The notes: generated from the sequence alone by a model not told the origin. A stretch of DNA of 64,000 nt from Mesorhizobium kowhaii (GCF_003253745.1 NZ_MZXV01000056.1:1-64000), one strand, 5' to 3'; positions 26,167-35,595 are shown, counted from the stretch's first letter. Translations and numbers: made by a program.

Positions 26167-26199
26167 GAAAATCGGCGGCGGACACCGCCGCCGATTTTC
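26167..26199 (-). terminator. Strong terminator-like hairpin after the PhyH gene
   Basis: A perfect 15-bp stem: GAAAATCGGCGGCGG (26167-26181) and its complement (26185-26199), with a 3-nt loop. It starts 13 nt after the stop of the minus-strand PhyH gene. The A/T ends of the stem give short U-tracts on both strands. Confidence 0.75.
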
Positions 26200-26211
26200 T
26201 GGCAAGTCCCT

Positions 26212-27033
26212 TCAGCGCTGGAAGACGACCGGGAACCAGTCCTCGCGCAGCCTCTGTCCCGGCTGCATGCCGTGGCCATGGTAAGGTGGCGAGGTGCGTC
26301 CAGGCCGCTCGACATAGCGAGCGTCATCACCGACCCAGCGCAGCGACAGCGCCCGGCGCCGTGCCGAGGTCAGGTTGCCGCGCGCGCCATGCGCGGTCCT
26401 GAAGTCGAACAGGATGGCGTCGCCCGGCTCCATTTCCCACTCGAGCACCTTCATCCCAGGGTCCTTGTCGGGATCGGGCACCGGCAGATAGTCGCCGTCG
26501 CCGGCATAGAAATTGCCGTCGTCCAGCCAGCGCACCGGCAGGATCATCTTGTCCCATTTGTGCGAGCCGGCGATCAGGCGCAGCGTCGCCTCCTTCACCG
26601 GATCGATGGGGATCCAGAAGCTTACCGTCTGCTGGCCATCAACGAAGTAGTAGGGGATGTCCTGATGCCAGGGCGTCGGCTTCTGCGTGCCGGGTTCCTT
26701 GACCAGAACATGGTCGTGGAAGAACTGCGCGGTGCGCGACTGCATCACCGCTGCAGCCAGTTCGGCGGCCGGCGAGTCCCGCACCACGCTGACGAATTCG
26801 GGAATGCGCTCCCAGTTGCAATAGTCGTCGAAGAAACTGCCGCGGCCATTGGCGATATCGGACGCGGTGGCGCTGCGGTTCTGCATGTTGCGCTCGATGC
26901 CGGCGGCAATCGTGTCGACCCAACCCTTGAAAGCACCGCGGATGCAAACCGCACCGTCGCGCTGGTATTCGGCGATCGTCTTTGCGTCGATGACCTGGGT
27001 GTCGATTGTCTGGGTGTCGATCTGGGAAGCCAT
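26212..27033 (-). CDS. Phytanoyl-CoA dioxygenase (PhyH) family protein
   Basis: 273 residues. The Fe(II) ligands of the 2-oxoglutarate-dependent PhyH fold are seen as H123-x-D125 (TPWHQDIPYY) and H215 (FRTAHGARGN), with a downstream arginine for 2-oxoglutarate. These enzymes hydroxylate small molecules. EctD-like and phosphonate-type members have other signatures, so no substrate is assigned. The start follows AGAGGAG. The N-terminus holds a small internal repeat (IDTQTIDTQVIDAKTI). A LysR gene is divergent, 88 nt away, which suggests local control by a metabolite. Confidence 0.9.
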   Translation of the reverse strand: MASQIDTQTIDTQVIDAKTIAEYQRDGAVCIRGAFKGWVDTIAAGIERNMQNRSATASDIANGRGSFFDDYCNWERIPEFVSVVRDSPAAELAAAVMQSRTAQFFHDHVLVKEPGTQKPTPWHQDIPYYFVDGQQTVSFWIPIDPVKEATLRLIAGSHKWDKMILPVRWLDDGNFYAGDGDYLPVPDPDKDPGMKVLEWEMEPGDAILFDFRTAHGARGNLTSARRRALSLRWVGDDARYVERPGRTSPPYHGHGMQPGQRLREDWFPVVFQR

Positions 27034-27121
27034 GGCGTTCTCCTCTTGGAATAACCGACTATCGCAACCCTCTTTCATTCAGTAAAATAATAACTTCTCA
27101 TTTGGTACATAGGATTACCCT

Positions 27122-28048
27122 ATGAATGTGACCCTCACGCAGCTGCGTTATCTGGTCGCCGTGGCGCGTCATGGCAGCGTGACAGGCGCCGCGAAAATGC
27201 TGAACGTTTCGCAGCCTTCGATTTCGGTGGCCATCGACGCCGTCGAAAAAAATTTCGGCCAGAAGCTGTTCGTCCGCCAGCGGGGCAGCGGCGTGTCGCC
27301 AACATCGTTCGGCCGCGCTGTCGTGGCGAAGGCAAGACAGATCCTCACCGAAACGGACGAACTCGTCGGCCTGGGTTCAAGCAAATCGGCTGTCGGCGGT
27401 GAACTGGTGCTGGGATGTTTCGAGGACCTGGCTCCTTTCTTCGCGCCGGCCCTGATCCGCGCCTTCTCCGAACGCTATCCGGCCGTGAAAATCGTCGTTC
27501 GCGACGAGACGTTCGAGACGCTCGGGCGGCGGCTCGGCGATGCCGCCATCGATCTCGGCCTCACCTATGACCTCAGCCTACCGACACATTTCGCCCGCAT
27601 CCTGCTGCGTGAACTTCGGCCGCATGCCTTGTTGCCGGCAGGCCATGCCCTGGCGGATCGTCCCGAGGTCAGCCTGGCGGATCTGGCCGCCTATCCGTTG
27701 ATCACGACGGACCAGCCGCACAGCTGGCAACACATGCTCGACCTGTTCCGCAGCCGCGGCCTCTCCCCGGTCGCGGACTCAACGACAAGTTCGTTCGAAC
27801 TCCAGCGCAGCATGGTGGCGAATGGCTTCGGTGTTGCCGTCAGTTACACCCGCCCGCATGGCGACCGCAGCTATGACGGCCTGCCGCTGATCTGCAAGCC
27901 GCTGTCCGATCCGCTGCCCATGCAGCGGATCCTGCTCACCTATGACACGCACCAGCGCGTCTCGAATGCGGCGCTGGCATTCATCGATGTGGCCAAGGTC
28001 TGGTTCGCCTCTCATGACATCTTCGCGTCCGCAAGCGAGACTGCTTGA
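27122..28048 (+). CDS. LysR-family regulator, divergent from PhyH gene
   Basis: 308 residues. The winged HTH is at the N-terminus: LTQLRYLVAVARHGSVTGAAKMLNVSQPSISVAIDAVEKNFGQKLFVR (about residues 4-52). A type-2 periplasmic-binding fold then senses the inducer. LysR proteins usually activate the neighbouring divergent gene, here the PhyH dioxygenase. ubiA follows 31 nt downstream on the same strand but looks like an independent housekeeping gene. Confidence 0.92.
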   Translation: MNVTLTQLRYLVAVARHGSVTGAAKMLNVSQPSISVAIDAVEKNFGQKLFVRQRGSGVSPTSFGRAVVAKARQILTETDELVGLGSSKSAVGGELVLGCFEDLAPFFAPALIRAFSERYPAVKIVVRDETFETLGRRLGDAAIDLGLTYDLSLPTHFARILLRELRPHALLPAGHALADRPEVSLADLAAYPLITTDQPHSWQHMLDLFRSRGLSPVADSTTSSFELQRSMVANGFGVAVSYTRPHGDRSYDGLPLICKPLSDPLPMQRILLTYDTHQRVSNAALAFIDVAKVWFASHDIFASASETA

Positions 28049-28079
28049 CGGCCTTCCAGTCTGCTGCCAATCCAGCGTG

Positions 28080-29063
28080 ATGGAACCGATCCAGTCGAAA
28101 GCGGCCCAGGGCCGTGTCGCCGATGCACCGAACGGCCATTGGGTCTATCGTGTGCTGCCGCGCTCGATATGGCCCTATGCGCAGCTTGCCCGGTGGGACA
28201 GGCCGATCGGCTGGCAATTGCTGCTATGGCCGTGCTGGTGGTCGGCAGCACTTGCGGCGAGCGCCTATCCGCGTCCCGGCGATCCTCTGCTCTCGCTGCT
28301 GCCGGCGCCATTGTATCTCGTGCTGTTCCTGATCGGCGCCATCGCCATGCGCGGCGCCGGCTGCACTTACAACGACCTCGTCGACGAGGACATCGACAAC
28401 AAGGTCGAGCGGACGCGCTCGCGACCGCTGCCATCGGGCAAGGCCACGCGCCGGCGGGCATGGGTGTTTCTTGTCCTGCAGGCGCTGGTTGGCCTGGTGG
28501 TGCTCATGCAGTTCAACAGTTTCGCCATTCTGCTTGGCATCTGTTCGCTGGCCATCGTCGCCGTCTATCCGTTCATGAAGCGGATAACCAACTGGCCGCA
28601 ACTGGTTCTCGGCCTTGCGTTTTCCTGGGGCGCCCTGATGGGGTGGGCGGTCGAGTTCGGCGACCTCGATGGGCCCGCCATCATGCTCTATATCGGTTCG
28701 ATCCTGTGGGTGATCGGCTACGACACGATCTATGCGCACCAGGACAAGGAGGATGACGCCATTGTCGGCGTGCGCTCGACGGCACGGCTGTTCGGCGAAA
28801 ACACCAAGTCGTGGCTTGTCGGGCTCTATGGCGGCACGCTGATCTGCTTCGCCATCGCCTTCGCATCGGCACAGGCTCCTGTGCCGGCGCTGGCCGGGCT
28901 GATTGCCGCCGGCGCCCATATGGCCCGGCAGATCGCCGTGCTGGATATCGACAATCCGGACCAGTGCCTGCGGCTGTTCAGGTCGAACAACCAGGTCGGC
29001 TGGCTGATCTTCCTCGGCCTGATCGGCGGGGCGGTGTGGGTGGCGCTGAAGCCGCTGGTCTAG
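28080..29063 (+). CDS. ubiA: 4-hydroxybenzoate polyprenyltransferase
   Basis: 327 residues starting MEPIQSKAAQ. UbiA attaches the polyprenyl tail to 4-hydroxybenzoate in ubiquinone synthesis at the inner membrane. Both Mg-diphosphate motifs are clear: NDLVDEDIDNKVERTRSRPL (about residues 98-117) and DTIYAHQDKEDDAIVGVRS (about 218-236). Eight or so hydrophobic segments surround them. The polyprenyl diphosphate synthase at 44753 probably provides its lipid substrate. Confidence 0.95.
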   Translation: MEPIQSKAAQGRVADAPNGHWVYRVLPRSIWPYAQLARWDRPIGWQLLLWPCWWSAALAASAYPRPGDPLLSLLPAPLYLVLFLIGAIAMRGAGCTYNDLVDEDIDNKVERTRSRPLPSGKATRRRAWVFLVLQALVGLVVLMQFNSFAILLGICSLAIVAVYPFMKRITNWPQLVLGLAFSWGALMGWAVEFGDLDGPAIMLYIGSILWVIGYDTIYAHQDKEDDAIVGVRSTARLFGENTKSWLVGLYGGTLICFAIAFASAQAPVPALAGLIAAGAHMARQIAVLDIDNPDQCLRLFRSNNQVGWLIFLGLIGGAVWVALKPLV

Positions 29064-29103
29064 CGGCTTCGCCTTTCGAGCAAATCCAAAAGCCGGATTA
29101 TGC

Positions 29104-29670
29104 TCAGTCTCTCGAAATGATCTCCTGGCCGTCGATGACCAGCCTGAGACCGAGATCGCCGGCCCTGCGGCGAGCAAGGAAACGCGGACGGCGCATGGTC
29201 GAAACGCGGCCCTTGCGGCGATCCTGCGGCGGCAGCGTCTTGATGGCGGCGCCGAGCGATTCTTCCAGGGTGCGGGCGACGCCGTCCGATTCGATCAAGA
29301 GCATCGGCAGACGGTAGGCGTCGGCCCAGGCGCGCCAGTCTGCGGCGACATCTTCGAGATCATCGGCAACCAGCAACGGCACCGACAGCATCGGATCGTT
29401 GTGCAGGAGTTCCAGGGTCACCGTGACATTGCCGTCCGGATCCTCCATCGCACGGGCGGCAACGCCGCGAAACGCATTGGCAGGCAGCGCGATGATCGCC
29501 GGCAAGCCGCTCATCTCGAGCATGCGGCGGATCACAGCGCCGCGCTTGTCGATGGTAAAGGTCACGTCGCCGTAGTCGTCGCGCGTGGCGTAGCTTACCG
29601 CTTGCGGCAGGCGGAATGGGTCGAGACGCATGTTGCGTCCCGCCCAGACTGGCTTCAGTCCGGTGTTCAT
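29104..29670 (-). CDS. DUF6101 family protein
   Basis: 188 residues with no signal peptide or membrane segment. Readable blocks are RLDPFRLPQAVSYATRD, LPANAFRGVAARAMEDPDG and LELLHNDPMLSVPLLVA; the C-terminus is basic (RRPRFLARRRAGDLGLRL). This matches the DUF6101 proteins of Rhizobiales, which have no known function. It converges on ubiA. Confidence 0.75.
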   Translation of the reverse strand: MNTGLKPVWAGRNMRLDPFRLPQAVSYATRDDYGDVTFTIDKRGAVIRRMLEMSGLPAIIALPANAFRGVAARAMEDPDGNVTVTLELLHNDPMLSVPLLVADDLEDVAADWRAWADAYRLPMLLIESDGVARTLEESLGAAIKTLPPQDRRKGRVSTMRRPRFLARRRAGDLGLRLVIDGQEIISRD

Positions 29671-29855
29671 AGAGTGCCTTCCTGTCTGTCTCCTGAGAGC
29701 CGGTGTCCGGTTCTCTCCGGGCCGGTTTTTCCAGCCTCGTTTGTGAGCAGACAGTAGCGCGGGCTCCTTACCGCCCCGCTTAAGAAAGTCGGTTAAATTT
29801 TGCTGATCTCAGGGATGGTTATCGGAATGCCACCAGCCACCAGACGTTGAAAGGA

Positions 29856-31286
29856 TCAGATAACCTTACCGGGATTCATGATACCGGCCGGGTCGAAGGC
29901 AGCCTTCACCCGGCGCATCAGGTCGATCGCCATCGGCGGCGCGGTGGCGATCAGTTCGTCACGCTTCAACTGGCCGATGCCATGCTCGGCCGAGATCGAA
30001 CCGTGCAGGCTGCGCACGACATCATGCACCGCCTTGTTCATGGTGTGATAGAGAACGAGAAACGCCTCGTCGTCGCCGTCGACGGGCCGCGAGATGTTAT
30101 AATGCAGATTGCCGTCACCCATATGACCGAAGCAGACCACGCGGGCGCCGGCACTGACCGACGCCACCGCGCCGGCGGCCTCTTCGATGAGGCGTGGGAT
30201 CATTGCCACCGGCACGGAAATGTCATGCTTGATCGAAGCGCCCTCCGGTTTTTGCGCCTCGGGCAGCAGCTCGCGGAAATTCCAGAAGGCGTCGCCCTGG
30301 CCAAGACTTGCAGCGATGACGGCATCGCCGACGAATTCCTGTTCGAGGCCAGCCGAGAGCACGTCCTCGATCAATGCTCTCGAATCCTCCGATGAGCGGC
30401 CGGACGAAATCTGCATCAGCACGTACCACGGCCAGTCCTCCATCAGCGGCCGCGTCACACCCTGGGCATGCGCCAGCGTGAAGTCGTACGGCCGCTTGCC
30501 GATCAGTTCGAAGGCGGTGAGCGCTGCTCCGGCGCGGTCCATTGCCAGGCTGAACAGGGAAAGCGCGGCTTCCGGCGATGACAGACCGACGAACGCCACC
30601 TCGCGCCCCTTCGGCTTCGGGAACAGCTTGAGCACGGCGGCTGTGATGACGCCGAGCGTTCCTTCGGCGCCGACGAACAGGTTCTTCAGGTCGTAGCCGG
30701 TGTTGTCTTTCTTCAGCTTGCGCAAATCGTCGAACACCTCGCCTGTCGGCAGCACCACTTCGACACCGAGGCACAGTTCGCGCGCGTTGCCATAGGCAAG
30801 CACGCCGGTGCCACCGGCATTGGACGACAGGTTGCCGCCGATCTGGCAGGAGCCTTGCGCGGCCAGCGACAGCGGAAACAACCGGTCGACGCCATCGGCC
30901 GCTTCCTGCAGCGTCTGCAGGATGACCCCAGCCTCGACCGTCACCGTGTTGGACAGGACATCGATCTCGCGGATGCGGTTCAGCCGCGACAGCGACAGCA
31001 CGATCTCGCGGCCTGATTTGTCCGGCACCTGGGCGCCAACCAGCCCGGTGTTGCCGCTTTGCGGCACGATCGGTGTTCCCGTCTCGGTCGCCAGCCGCAT
31101 GATCTGGCTGACTTCCTCGACGCTGCCCGGCCGCAGCACCAGCGATGTCGCGCCATGCCAGAGCCCACGCCGCTCGATCAGGTAAGGCGCGATATCCTGC
31201 TCGCCGCGCAGCGCGTATTTGTTGCCGACGATCGCCGCGAAGCGATCGATGAGAACGGGATCGAGCTTTTCTGAAATTTCGGTCAT
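29856..31286 (-). CDS. FAD-linked oxidase (D-2-hydroxyacid dehydrogenase type)
   Basis: 476 residues. The FAD-binding type-4 domain shows IVPQSGNTGLVGAQVPD (about 73-89) and NLSSNAGGTGVLAYGNARE (about 151-169). The C-terminal FAD-oxidase domain includes CFGHMGDGNLHYNIS near 385, with the metal-binding histidines, and ends AEHGIGQLKRDEL. This layout fits D-2-hydroxyglutarate or D-lactate dehydrogenases of the GlcD/D2HGDH group. The exact 2-hydroxyacid is uncertain. The neighbouring Sua5-type gene lies upstream with 9 nt between, so they may be one transcript. Confidence 0.9.
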   Translation of the reverse strand: MTEISEKLDPVLIDRFAAIVGNKYALRGEQDIAPYLIERRGLWHGATSLVLRPGSVEEVSQIMRLATETGTPIVPQSGNTGLVGAQVPDKSGREIVLSLSRLNRIREIDVLSNTVTVEAGVILQTLQEAADGVDRLFPLSLAAQGSCQIGGNLSSNAGGTGVLAYGNARELCLGVEVVLPTGEVFDDLRKLKKDNTGYDLKNLFVGAEGTLGVITAAVLKLFPKPKGREVAFVGLSSPEAALSLFSLAMDRAGAALTAFELIGKRPYDFTLAHAQGVTRPLMEDWPWYVLMQISSGRSSEDSRALIEDVLSAGLEQEFVGDAVIAASLGQGDAFWNFRELLPEAQKPEGASIKHDISVPVAMIPRLIEEAAGAVASVSAGARVVCFGHMGDGNLHYNISRPVDGDDEAFLVLYHTMNKAVHDVVRSLHGSISAEHGIGQLKRDELIATAPPMAIDLMRRVKAAFDPAGIMNPGKVI

Positions 31287-31295
31287 GTGGGAAAA

Positions 31296-32270
31296 CTATG
31301 TTGCGGGCTGTGTGTTGTCACGAGGGGCGGCGGCACGCGAGAGGCGATCGTTGATCGCCTCGCCGAGACCGTCGAAGGGAACCGGCTCGACGGCGATGGT
31401 CCGTACGCCGCTGCGATCAAGATCCTGCATGTAGGCGAAAAGGTTGCTCGCCGCTTCGCGCAGGTCGCCCGTCTCGGACAGGTTGAGGAAAGCGGCGGCG
31501 TGTCGCCAGCCTTCGGCTCGCTGGCTGCCGAAGCCGAGCAGGGCCTCGCCCTTATTGACGGTCCCGGCATTGAGCCGCATCGCAGCACCCGGCGCATAGT
31601 GCGAGGCAAGCATGCCCGGCGCCTCGACGCCGGCGGCACCGCCGCGCAAGAGCTCCATGCCGATGGCCGCCTCGATCTCTTCGGCGGCGATGCCGCCGGG
31701 CCGGAGCAGCCGCAGCCTTGCGCCTTCGGCCTTGACGATGGTCGATTCCAGCCCGACCGGCGTCGCCCCGCCATCGACCACCAGCTTAATCCGTGCGCCG
31801 AGATCTGCCGCCACCGCTTGCGCCGTCGTCGCGCTGATCTTGCCGGATGAATTGGCGCTGGGTGCTGCAAGCGGGCGGCCGAGGCGGGCTATCAAGTCGC
31901 CGCCAAAGCCCCTTGGCATGCGCAGGGCAATCGTATCGAGTCCGGCCGTGACCAGCGGATGGATGCCGTTGCCGGGCCGCTGCGGCAGCACCAGCGTCAG
32001 CGGACCGGGCCAGAACGCACGCGCCAGTTTTTTCGACAGCGGATCGAACAGCGCAATGCGTTCGGCCATGGCCATGTCGGCGACATGGGCGATCAGCGGG
32101 TTGAAGCGCGGCCGTCCCTTGGCTTCGAAGATGCGCGCCACACCGATGCCGTTGGTGGCGTCGCCGGCAAGCCCGTAGACGGTTTCCGTCGGGATGGCGA
32201 CGACATCGCCGCTCTGGAGCAGCGCCAGCGCCCGCTCCAACGCCTCGCCGACGGCAAGTATTTCAGCCAC
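31296..32270 (-). CDS. L-threonylcarbamoyladenylate synthase (Sua5/YwlC type)
   Basis: 324 residues from a GTG start with GAGG nine nt upstream. The enzyme makes threonylcarbamoyl-AMP from threonine, bicarbonate and ATP for the t6A base at position 37 of ANN-decoding tRNAs. The YrdC core shows VAIPTETVYGLAGDA (about 23-37), KGRPRFNPLIAHV (about 47-59) and PSANSSGKISATTA near 145. The C-terminal Sua5 domain, with GMLASHYAPGA, makes it the long form. No ATG start fits without adding unlike sequence upstream. Confidence 0.93.
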   Translation of the reverse strand: MAEILAVGEALERALALLQSGDVVAIPTETVYGLAGDATNGIGVARIFEAKGRPRFNPLIAHVADMAMAERIALFDPLSKKLARAFWPGPLTLVLPQRPGNGIHPLVTAGLDTIALRMPRGFGGDLIARLGRPLAAPSANSSGKISATTAQAVAADLGARIKLVVDGGATPVGLESTIVKAEGARLRLLRPGGIAAEEIEAAIGMELLRGGAAGVEAPGMLASHYAPGAAMRLNAGTVNKGEALLGFGSQRAEGWRHAAAFLNLSETGDLREAASNLFAYMQDLDRSGVRTIAVEPVPFDGLGEAINDRLSRAAAPRDNTQPAT

Positions 32271-32448
32271 TCTCGTCACCTCGCAGATGCCGGCTGCGTA
32301 GTACGACGGCGGCTGTTGGGCAAGTCGGCTGTTAGGCAAGTCGGGGCATTGGCGATTTATCAATCCCTAAAATGCTATGTTTCCACGAAAGCCAGCATCA
32401 ATTCCGGTCCGCTACTGTGCGGCTTCTGGGCAAAGGGGAGCGATCATC

Positions 32449-32955
32449 GTGTCTGTGCGTATCCTGCTGGGGATTGTTCTTGCCGTGACGACCGGCGGGG
32501 CCCAGGCCTCGTCGCTGGTTTTTCCCGGCGCGCCCTCCTCGACGCCATCCATCATCAAGCTCGACGCCGCCAAACCGCTGAAGACCGCCGACACCGTCAA
32601 GGCCAGCAATGTGCAATCGGTGGTGGGGCTCGGCGAGGCGCAGCCCGACGTCACCTATGAAAAGGTATCGGCGATCCCGGACAAGCCCGAGGCCAGGCAT
32701 GGCTTTGAGCAGAACCCAATGATCATTCGCGGCGGCGTCGTCGGTCCCGCCTTCTCGGCGCCGACGCCAAGCGCCGCCCCTGCGACAGCCGCAGCACCAG
32801 AAACGGGCACCGCGCCGGCGACGGGGACCGCGCCGGCAACGGCTACCGCCTCCGCCGCCCCTGCGGGAGATGCCGGGACAAACTCGGCCTCACCACCGAA
32901 CGCACCCGCACAGGCAGCAACCCAGCCCGTCCGCAGGGTCAGCAAAGCCAAATAG
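32449..32955 (+). CDS. Exported Ala/Pro-rich protein
   Basis: 168 residues from a GTG with GGGGAG eight nt upstream. The signal SVRILLGIVLAVTTGGAQA cuts near residue 20. The mature part contains PSIIKLDAAKPLKTADTVKASNV and ends in a low-complexity tail of alanine, proline and threonine with PATGTA-type repeats. Probably a periplasmic or surface protein with a flexible C-terminus. No family recognised. An upstream ATG at 32377 would add 24 residues that spoil the signal peptide. Confidence 0.6.
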   Translation: MSVRILLGIVLAVTTGGAQASSLVFPGAPSSTPSIIKLDAAKPLKTADTVKASNVQSVVGLGEAQPDVTYEKVSAIPDKPEARHGFEQNPMIIRGGVVGPAFSAPTPSAAPATAAAPETGTAPATGTAPATATASAAPAGDAGTNSASPPNAPAQAATQPVRRVSKAK

Positions 32956-33108
32956 AGGCTGGACTGCGACTTGACTGCGGTCTGGCGCCCGGCGCACCAT
33001 TGGCAGGCAAACCCGTTCCGGTTTTTCGCCGCTGGGTGCCACTGTCCGAATTTCGTCAAGCGGCCACGGTAGACGGGATTTTATCGTTTAGGGGTAAGGG
33101 GGGTGATC

Positions 33109-33498
33109 ATGAGAAAATTCAAAACCGTCACTGCGGCCGGGCTTCTGCTGGCGTCGTCGCTTGGTGCCGGCACGGCTCATGCCGACGACATGCTGGGATC
33201 CTATGTCGCGCGCATTTCCGATCGGGATCATCAGGCGAGTGACGGCTATGCGCTGGAGAGCGCCGCGCAAATGGTGCGGCAGGACCGTGCCAACTGGCAC
33301 AAATTCCACCGTCGCGACAGCGACGATGAGGGTGATGGCTGGTTCAGGACCAACGACCAGCGCGCCGACTTGCAACGCATGCTCGAGCGCTCCGGCGCCA
33401 TGAGCTCCTCGACCAAGCGTGCCATCGTCAATGGCGAGCCGCTGATCCAGGTCGACGTCTACGAAAACAGCGTGCGTGTCAGCATTCTGGAAAACTGA
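33109..33498 (+). CDS. Exported protein of unknown function
   Basis: 129 residues starting MRKFKTVTAAGLLLASSLGAGTAHA, a Sec signal with a cut near residue 25. The mature domain is charged and helical, with ARISDRDHQASDGYALESAAQMVRQDRANWHKFHRR and then RADLQRMLERSGAMSS; it closes with VDVYENSVRVSILEN. The Shine-Dalgarno GGGGGG is 6 nt from the ATG. Conserved-looking in style but not a family I can name. Confidence 0.7.
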   Translation: MRKFKTVTAAGLLLASSLGAGTAHADDMLGSYVARISDRDHQASDGYALESAAQMVRQDRANWHKFHRRDSDDEGDGWFRTNDQRADLQRMLERSGAMSSSTKRAIVNGEPLIQVDVYENSVRVSILEN

Positions 33499-33626
33499 GA
33501 AGGCTAGCATCTGACAGAAAAAGGGCGGCGCGTTACAGGCTGTGTGAAAAGTCCTGGAGCCTTAAGCACGCGCACATCCCTCCGAAGGGGGAGCGCTTTG
33601 GAGTTCCGCAACGCTTCGCACGAGCA

Positions 33627-33654
33627 GGAGAGACCGCCCTGCGGCAGTCTCTCC
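33627..33654. terminator. Hairpin between convergent genes
   Basis: GGAGAGACCGCC (33627-33638) pairs with GGCAGTCTCTCC (33643-33654) with one mismatch and a CTGC loop. It sits between the stops of two converging genes. A second small hairpin (CCTCCGAAGGGGG near 33574) is next to it. Could be a bidirectional terminator or part of a dispersed repeat. Confidence 0.45.
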
Positions 33655-33675
33655 ACATCCGTCGGACGGCTGCTC

Positions 33676-34377
33676 TCAACCGTTTTGAACAGCAGCTACA
33701 GCTTTCCGGATTACGTCGATGACGACGGCGGGCTGGGAGAGCATCGGCACGTGGCTGCTTGCCACCTCGGTGACGGTCGCTCCCATGCGCTTCGAAACCC
33801 AGCGCTGGAGATCGGGATGCACGGTGTGGTCTTTCGTAGCCAGCACATACCAGCTCGGCTTCGACTTCCACGCAATGCGATCCGCGCTCAGCTTCTGCTG
33901 GTGGAACAGATCGAAGACGGGTGCATAATGGGTGGCCCAGACGAGCTTCTGCTCTTCCGCCGAGAGGTCGCCGGCGAAGAACTCGGTGCCGTTTGGAAGC
34001 ATCCAGGCGCGCCCATCCGCGACCTCGACGCGAGAGAAGATGTCCGACGGATACTTGTCGAGCTGGTCTTGCACAGTCTCGCCGACATCCGGGGCGACGG
34101 CGGCGACGTAGACCAGGCCGATCACGCGCTCATCGACGCCCGCAGCCGTGATCGTGGCGCCACCGTAGGAATGGCCGACGAGGACAACCGGGCTGCCGAC
34201 GCGGTTGAGCGTGCGTTTGACCGTCGCCACATCCTCTTCGAATGAATCCAGGCCATATTGGACAGCAATCACCTCGTGTCCGTCCGCCTGCAGTGCCGGG
34301 ATCACCTTGCTGAAGCACGAACCATCGGCCCAAATGCCGTGGCAGAACACGATGGTAGGCTTGGATGCTGTAGACAT
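33676..34377 (-). CDS. Alpha/beta hydrolase (esterase-like)
   Basis: 233 residues. FCHGIWADGSCF near residue 11 provides the oxyanion hole, GHSYGG near 68 the nucleophile serine, and SHVPMLSQP near 208 the catalytic histidine. This pattern is typical of the salicylate-esterase/hydroxynitrile-lyase-like group. The substrate is unknown. It is divergent from a LysR gene, 106 nt away, which likely controls it. The pair looks like an accessory insertion between core genes. Confidence 0.88.
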   Translation of the reverse strand: MSTASKPTIVFCHGIWADGSCFSKVIPALQADGHEVIAVQYGLDSFEEDVATVKRTLNRVGSPVVLVGHSYGGATITAAGVDERVIGLVYVAAVAPDVGETVQDQLDKYPSDIFSRVEVADGRAWMLPNGTEFFAGDLSAEEQKLVWATHYAPVFDLFHQQKLSADRIAWKSKPSWYVLATKDHTVHPDLQRWVSKRMGATVTEVASSHVPMLSQPAVVIDVIRKAVAAVQNG

Positions 34378-34483
34378 TTTGCTTTCTCCTTCTTTGACCT
34401 TAGCGCGAAGGTAAATCTCCCTTCTATCGGTGACAAATACCTTGTACGTTCGACCTATGCCTTGGAGGTATAGTGAGGACCCG

Positions 34484-35410
34484 ATGGAACTCCGCCATTT
34501 ACGCTATTTCATCGCGGTTGCCGAGGAAGGCAGCTTGTTGACCGCTGCCCAGCGGCGACTGAACACCTCGCAGCCGTCGTTGAGCCGGCAGATTCGCGAT
34601 CTCGAATCTGAAGTCGGCGTACAGCTATTGGAGCGGCAGGCGCGCGGCGTTGTGCTTACCGCTGCGGGGCGCGTTTTTCTGGATCACGCTCGGCTGGCAC
34701 TTCTGCAGGTCGAGGCTGCTACCGAAGGCGCCCGGCGGACGGCACAGCCGAAAAGGCCCGTACTTGCTATGGGGTTTCTGGTTGGGCTGGAGGTCACGTG
34801 GCTACCTCACCTATTGCGCATGATCCGCGAGGAAGCACCGGAGATCGAAGTCACGCTGTGTAGTCAGTCCTCCCCGGAGCTCGCTCTTGCGTTAATGCGC
34901 GGGAAGTTGGACGTAGCCTTCCTTCGCCCCGAGAAACAGAGCTTGGGCCTATCCTTCAAATTGTTAGCGAAGGAGCCTCTGATCGCCGTGCTGCCGGCAG
35001 GCCATAGCTTGGCATCGCGCAAAAAGATTCGGCCGCAGGATCTTGCCCGCGAAATTTACGTCAGCTCGGCGAGAACGTCTCCGGTATTGCAATCTGTGAT
35101 TCAGGATTACGCATCAAGGGCCGGGATCACGCTCAAGGCAAAGTACGAAGGCGAGAACATATCGTCGGCAATGTCGCTCGTCGCGTCCACGGGCGGAGTT
35201 ACTCTTGTCCCGCTTTATGCGCAAAATATGCTGGCACCAAACGTTGTTGCCAGAGCGCTCGAGGGTGTGCCTCCGACAGTTGATCTCACTCTGGGATACA
35301 ACGAGGCAAATTCCTCTCCCTTGCTCCGCCGACTTTTATCTCGTGCGGATGAATTGGTCGAAAACGTGCAAAATCAGAGCATCATCCGATACGCTGAAGC
35401 TCTACAATAG
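34484..35410 (+). CDS. LysR-family regulator, divergent from hydrolase
   Basis: 308 residues starting MELRHLRYFIAVAEEGSLLTAAQR, a standard LysR N-terminus. The HTH continues RLNTSQPSLSRQIRDLESEVGVQLLERQARGV. GAGG stands nine nt before the ATG. The C-terminal effector domain follows the common pattern (LPAGHSLASRKKIRPQDLA). Codon third positions are visibly less GC-rich than in the neighbouring genes, which supports acquisition from elsewhere. It probably regulates the divergent hydrolase. Confidence 0.92.
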   Translation: MELRHLRYFIAVAEEGSLLTAAQRRLNTSQPSLSRQIRDLESEVGVQLLERQARGVVLTAAGRVFLDHARLALLQVEAATEGARRTAQPKRPVLAMGFLVGLEVTWLPHLLRMIREEAPEIEVTLCSQSSPELALALMRGKLDVAFLRPEKQSLGLSFKLLAKEPLIAVLPAGHSLASRKKIRPQDLAREIYVSSARTSPVLQSVIQDYASRAGITLKAKYEGENISSAMSLVASTGGVTLVPLYAQNMLAPNVVARALEGVPPTVDLTLGYNEANSSPLLRRLLSRADELVENVQNQSIIRYAEALQ

Positions 35411-35595
35411 GTGTCGCACGCGGAGATGGGGCGTCAGGAATAAGCGCTCTGTTAGCGCGACGAAATCGTCTAGCAAGGCCGAGCTGAGACGAGGACGATT
35501 CTCGAAGAGGGACGGTGCCCCTTGAGATGAGGCGCCGATGTTTTCACAAGCCTGGTTAGCGCCGCCCTGCCATCGATAGACTGAGCAGCTGAAAA

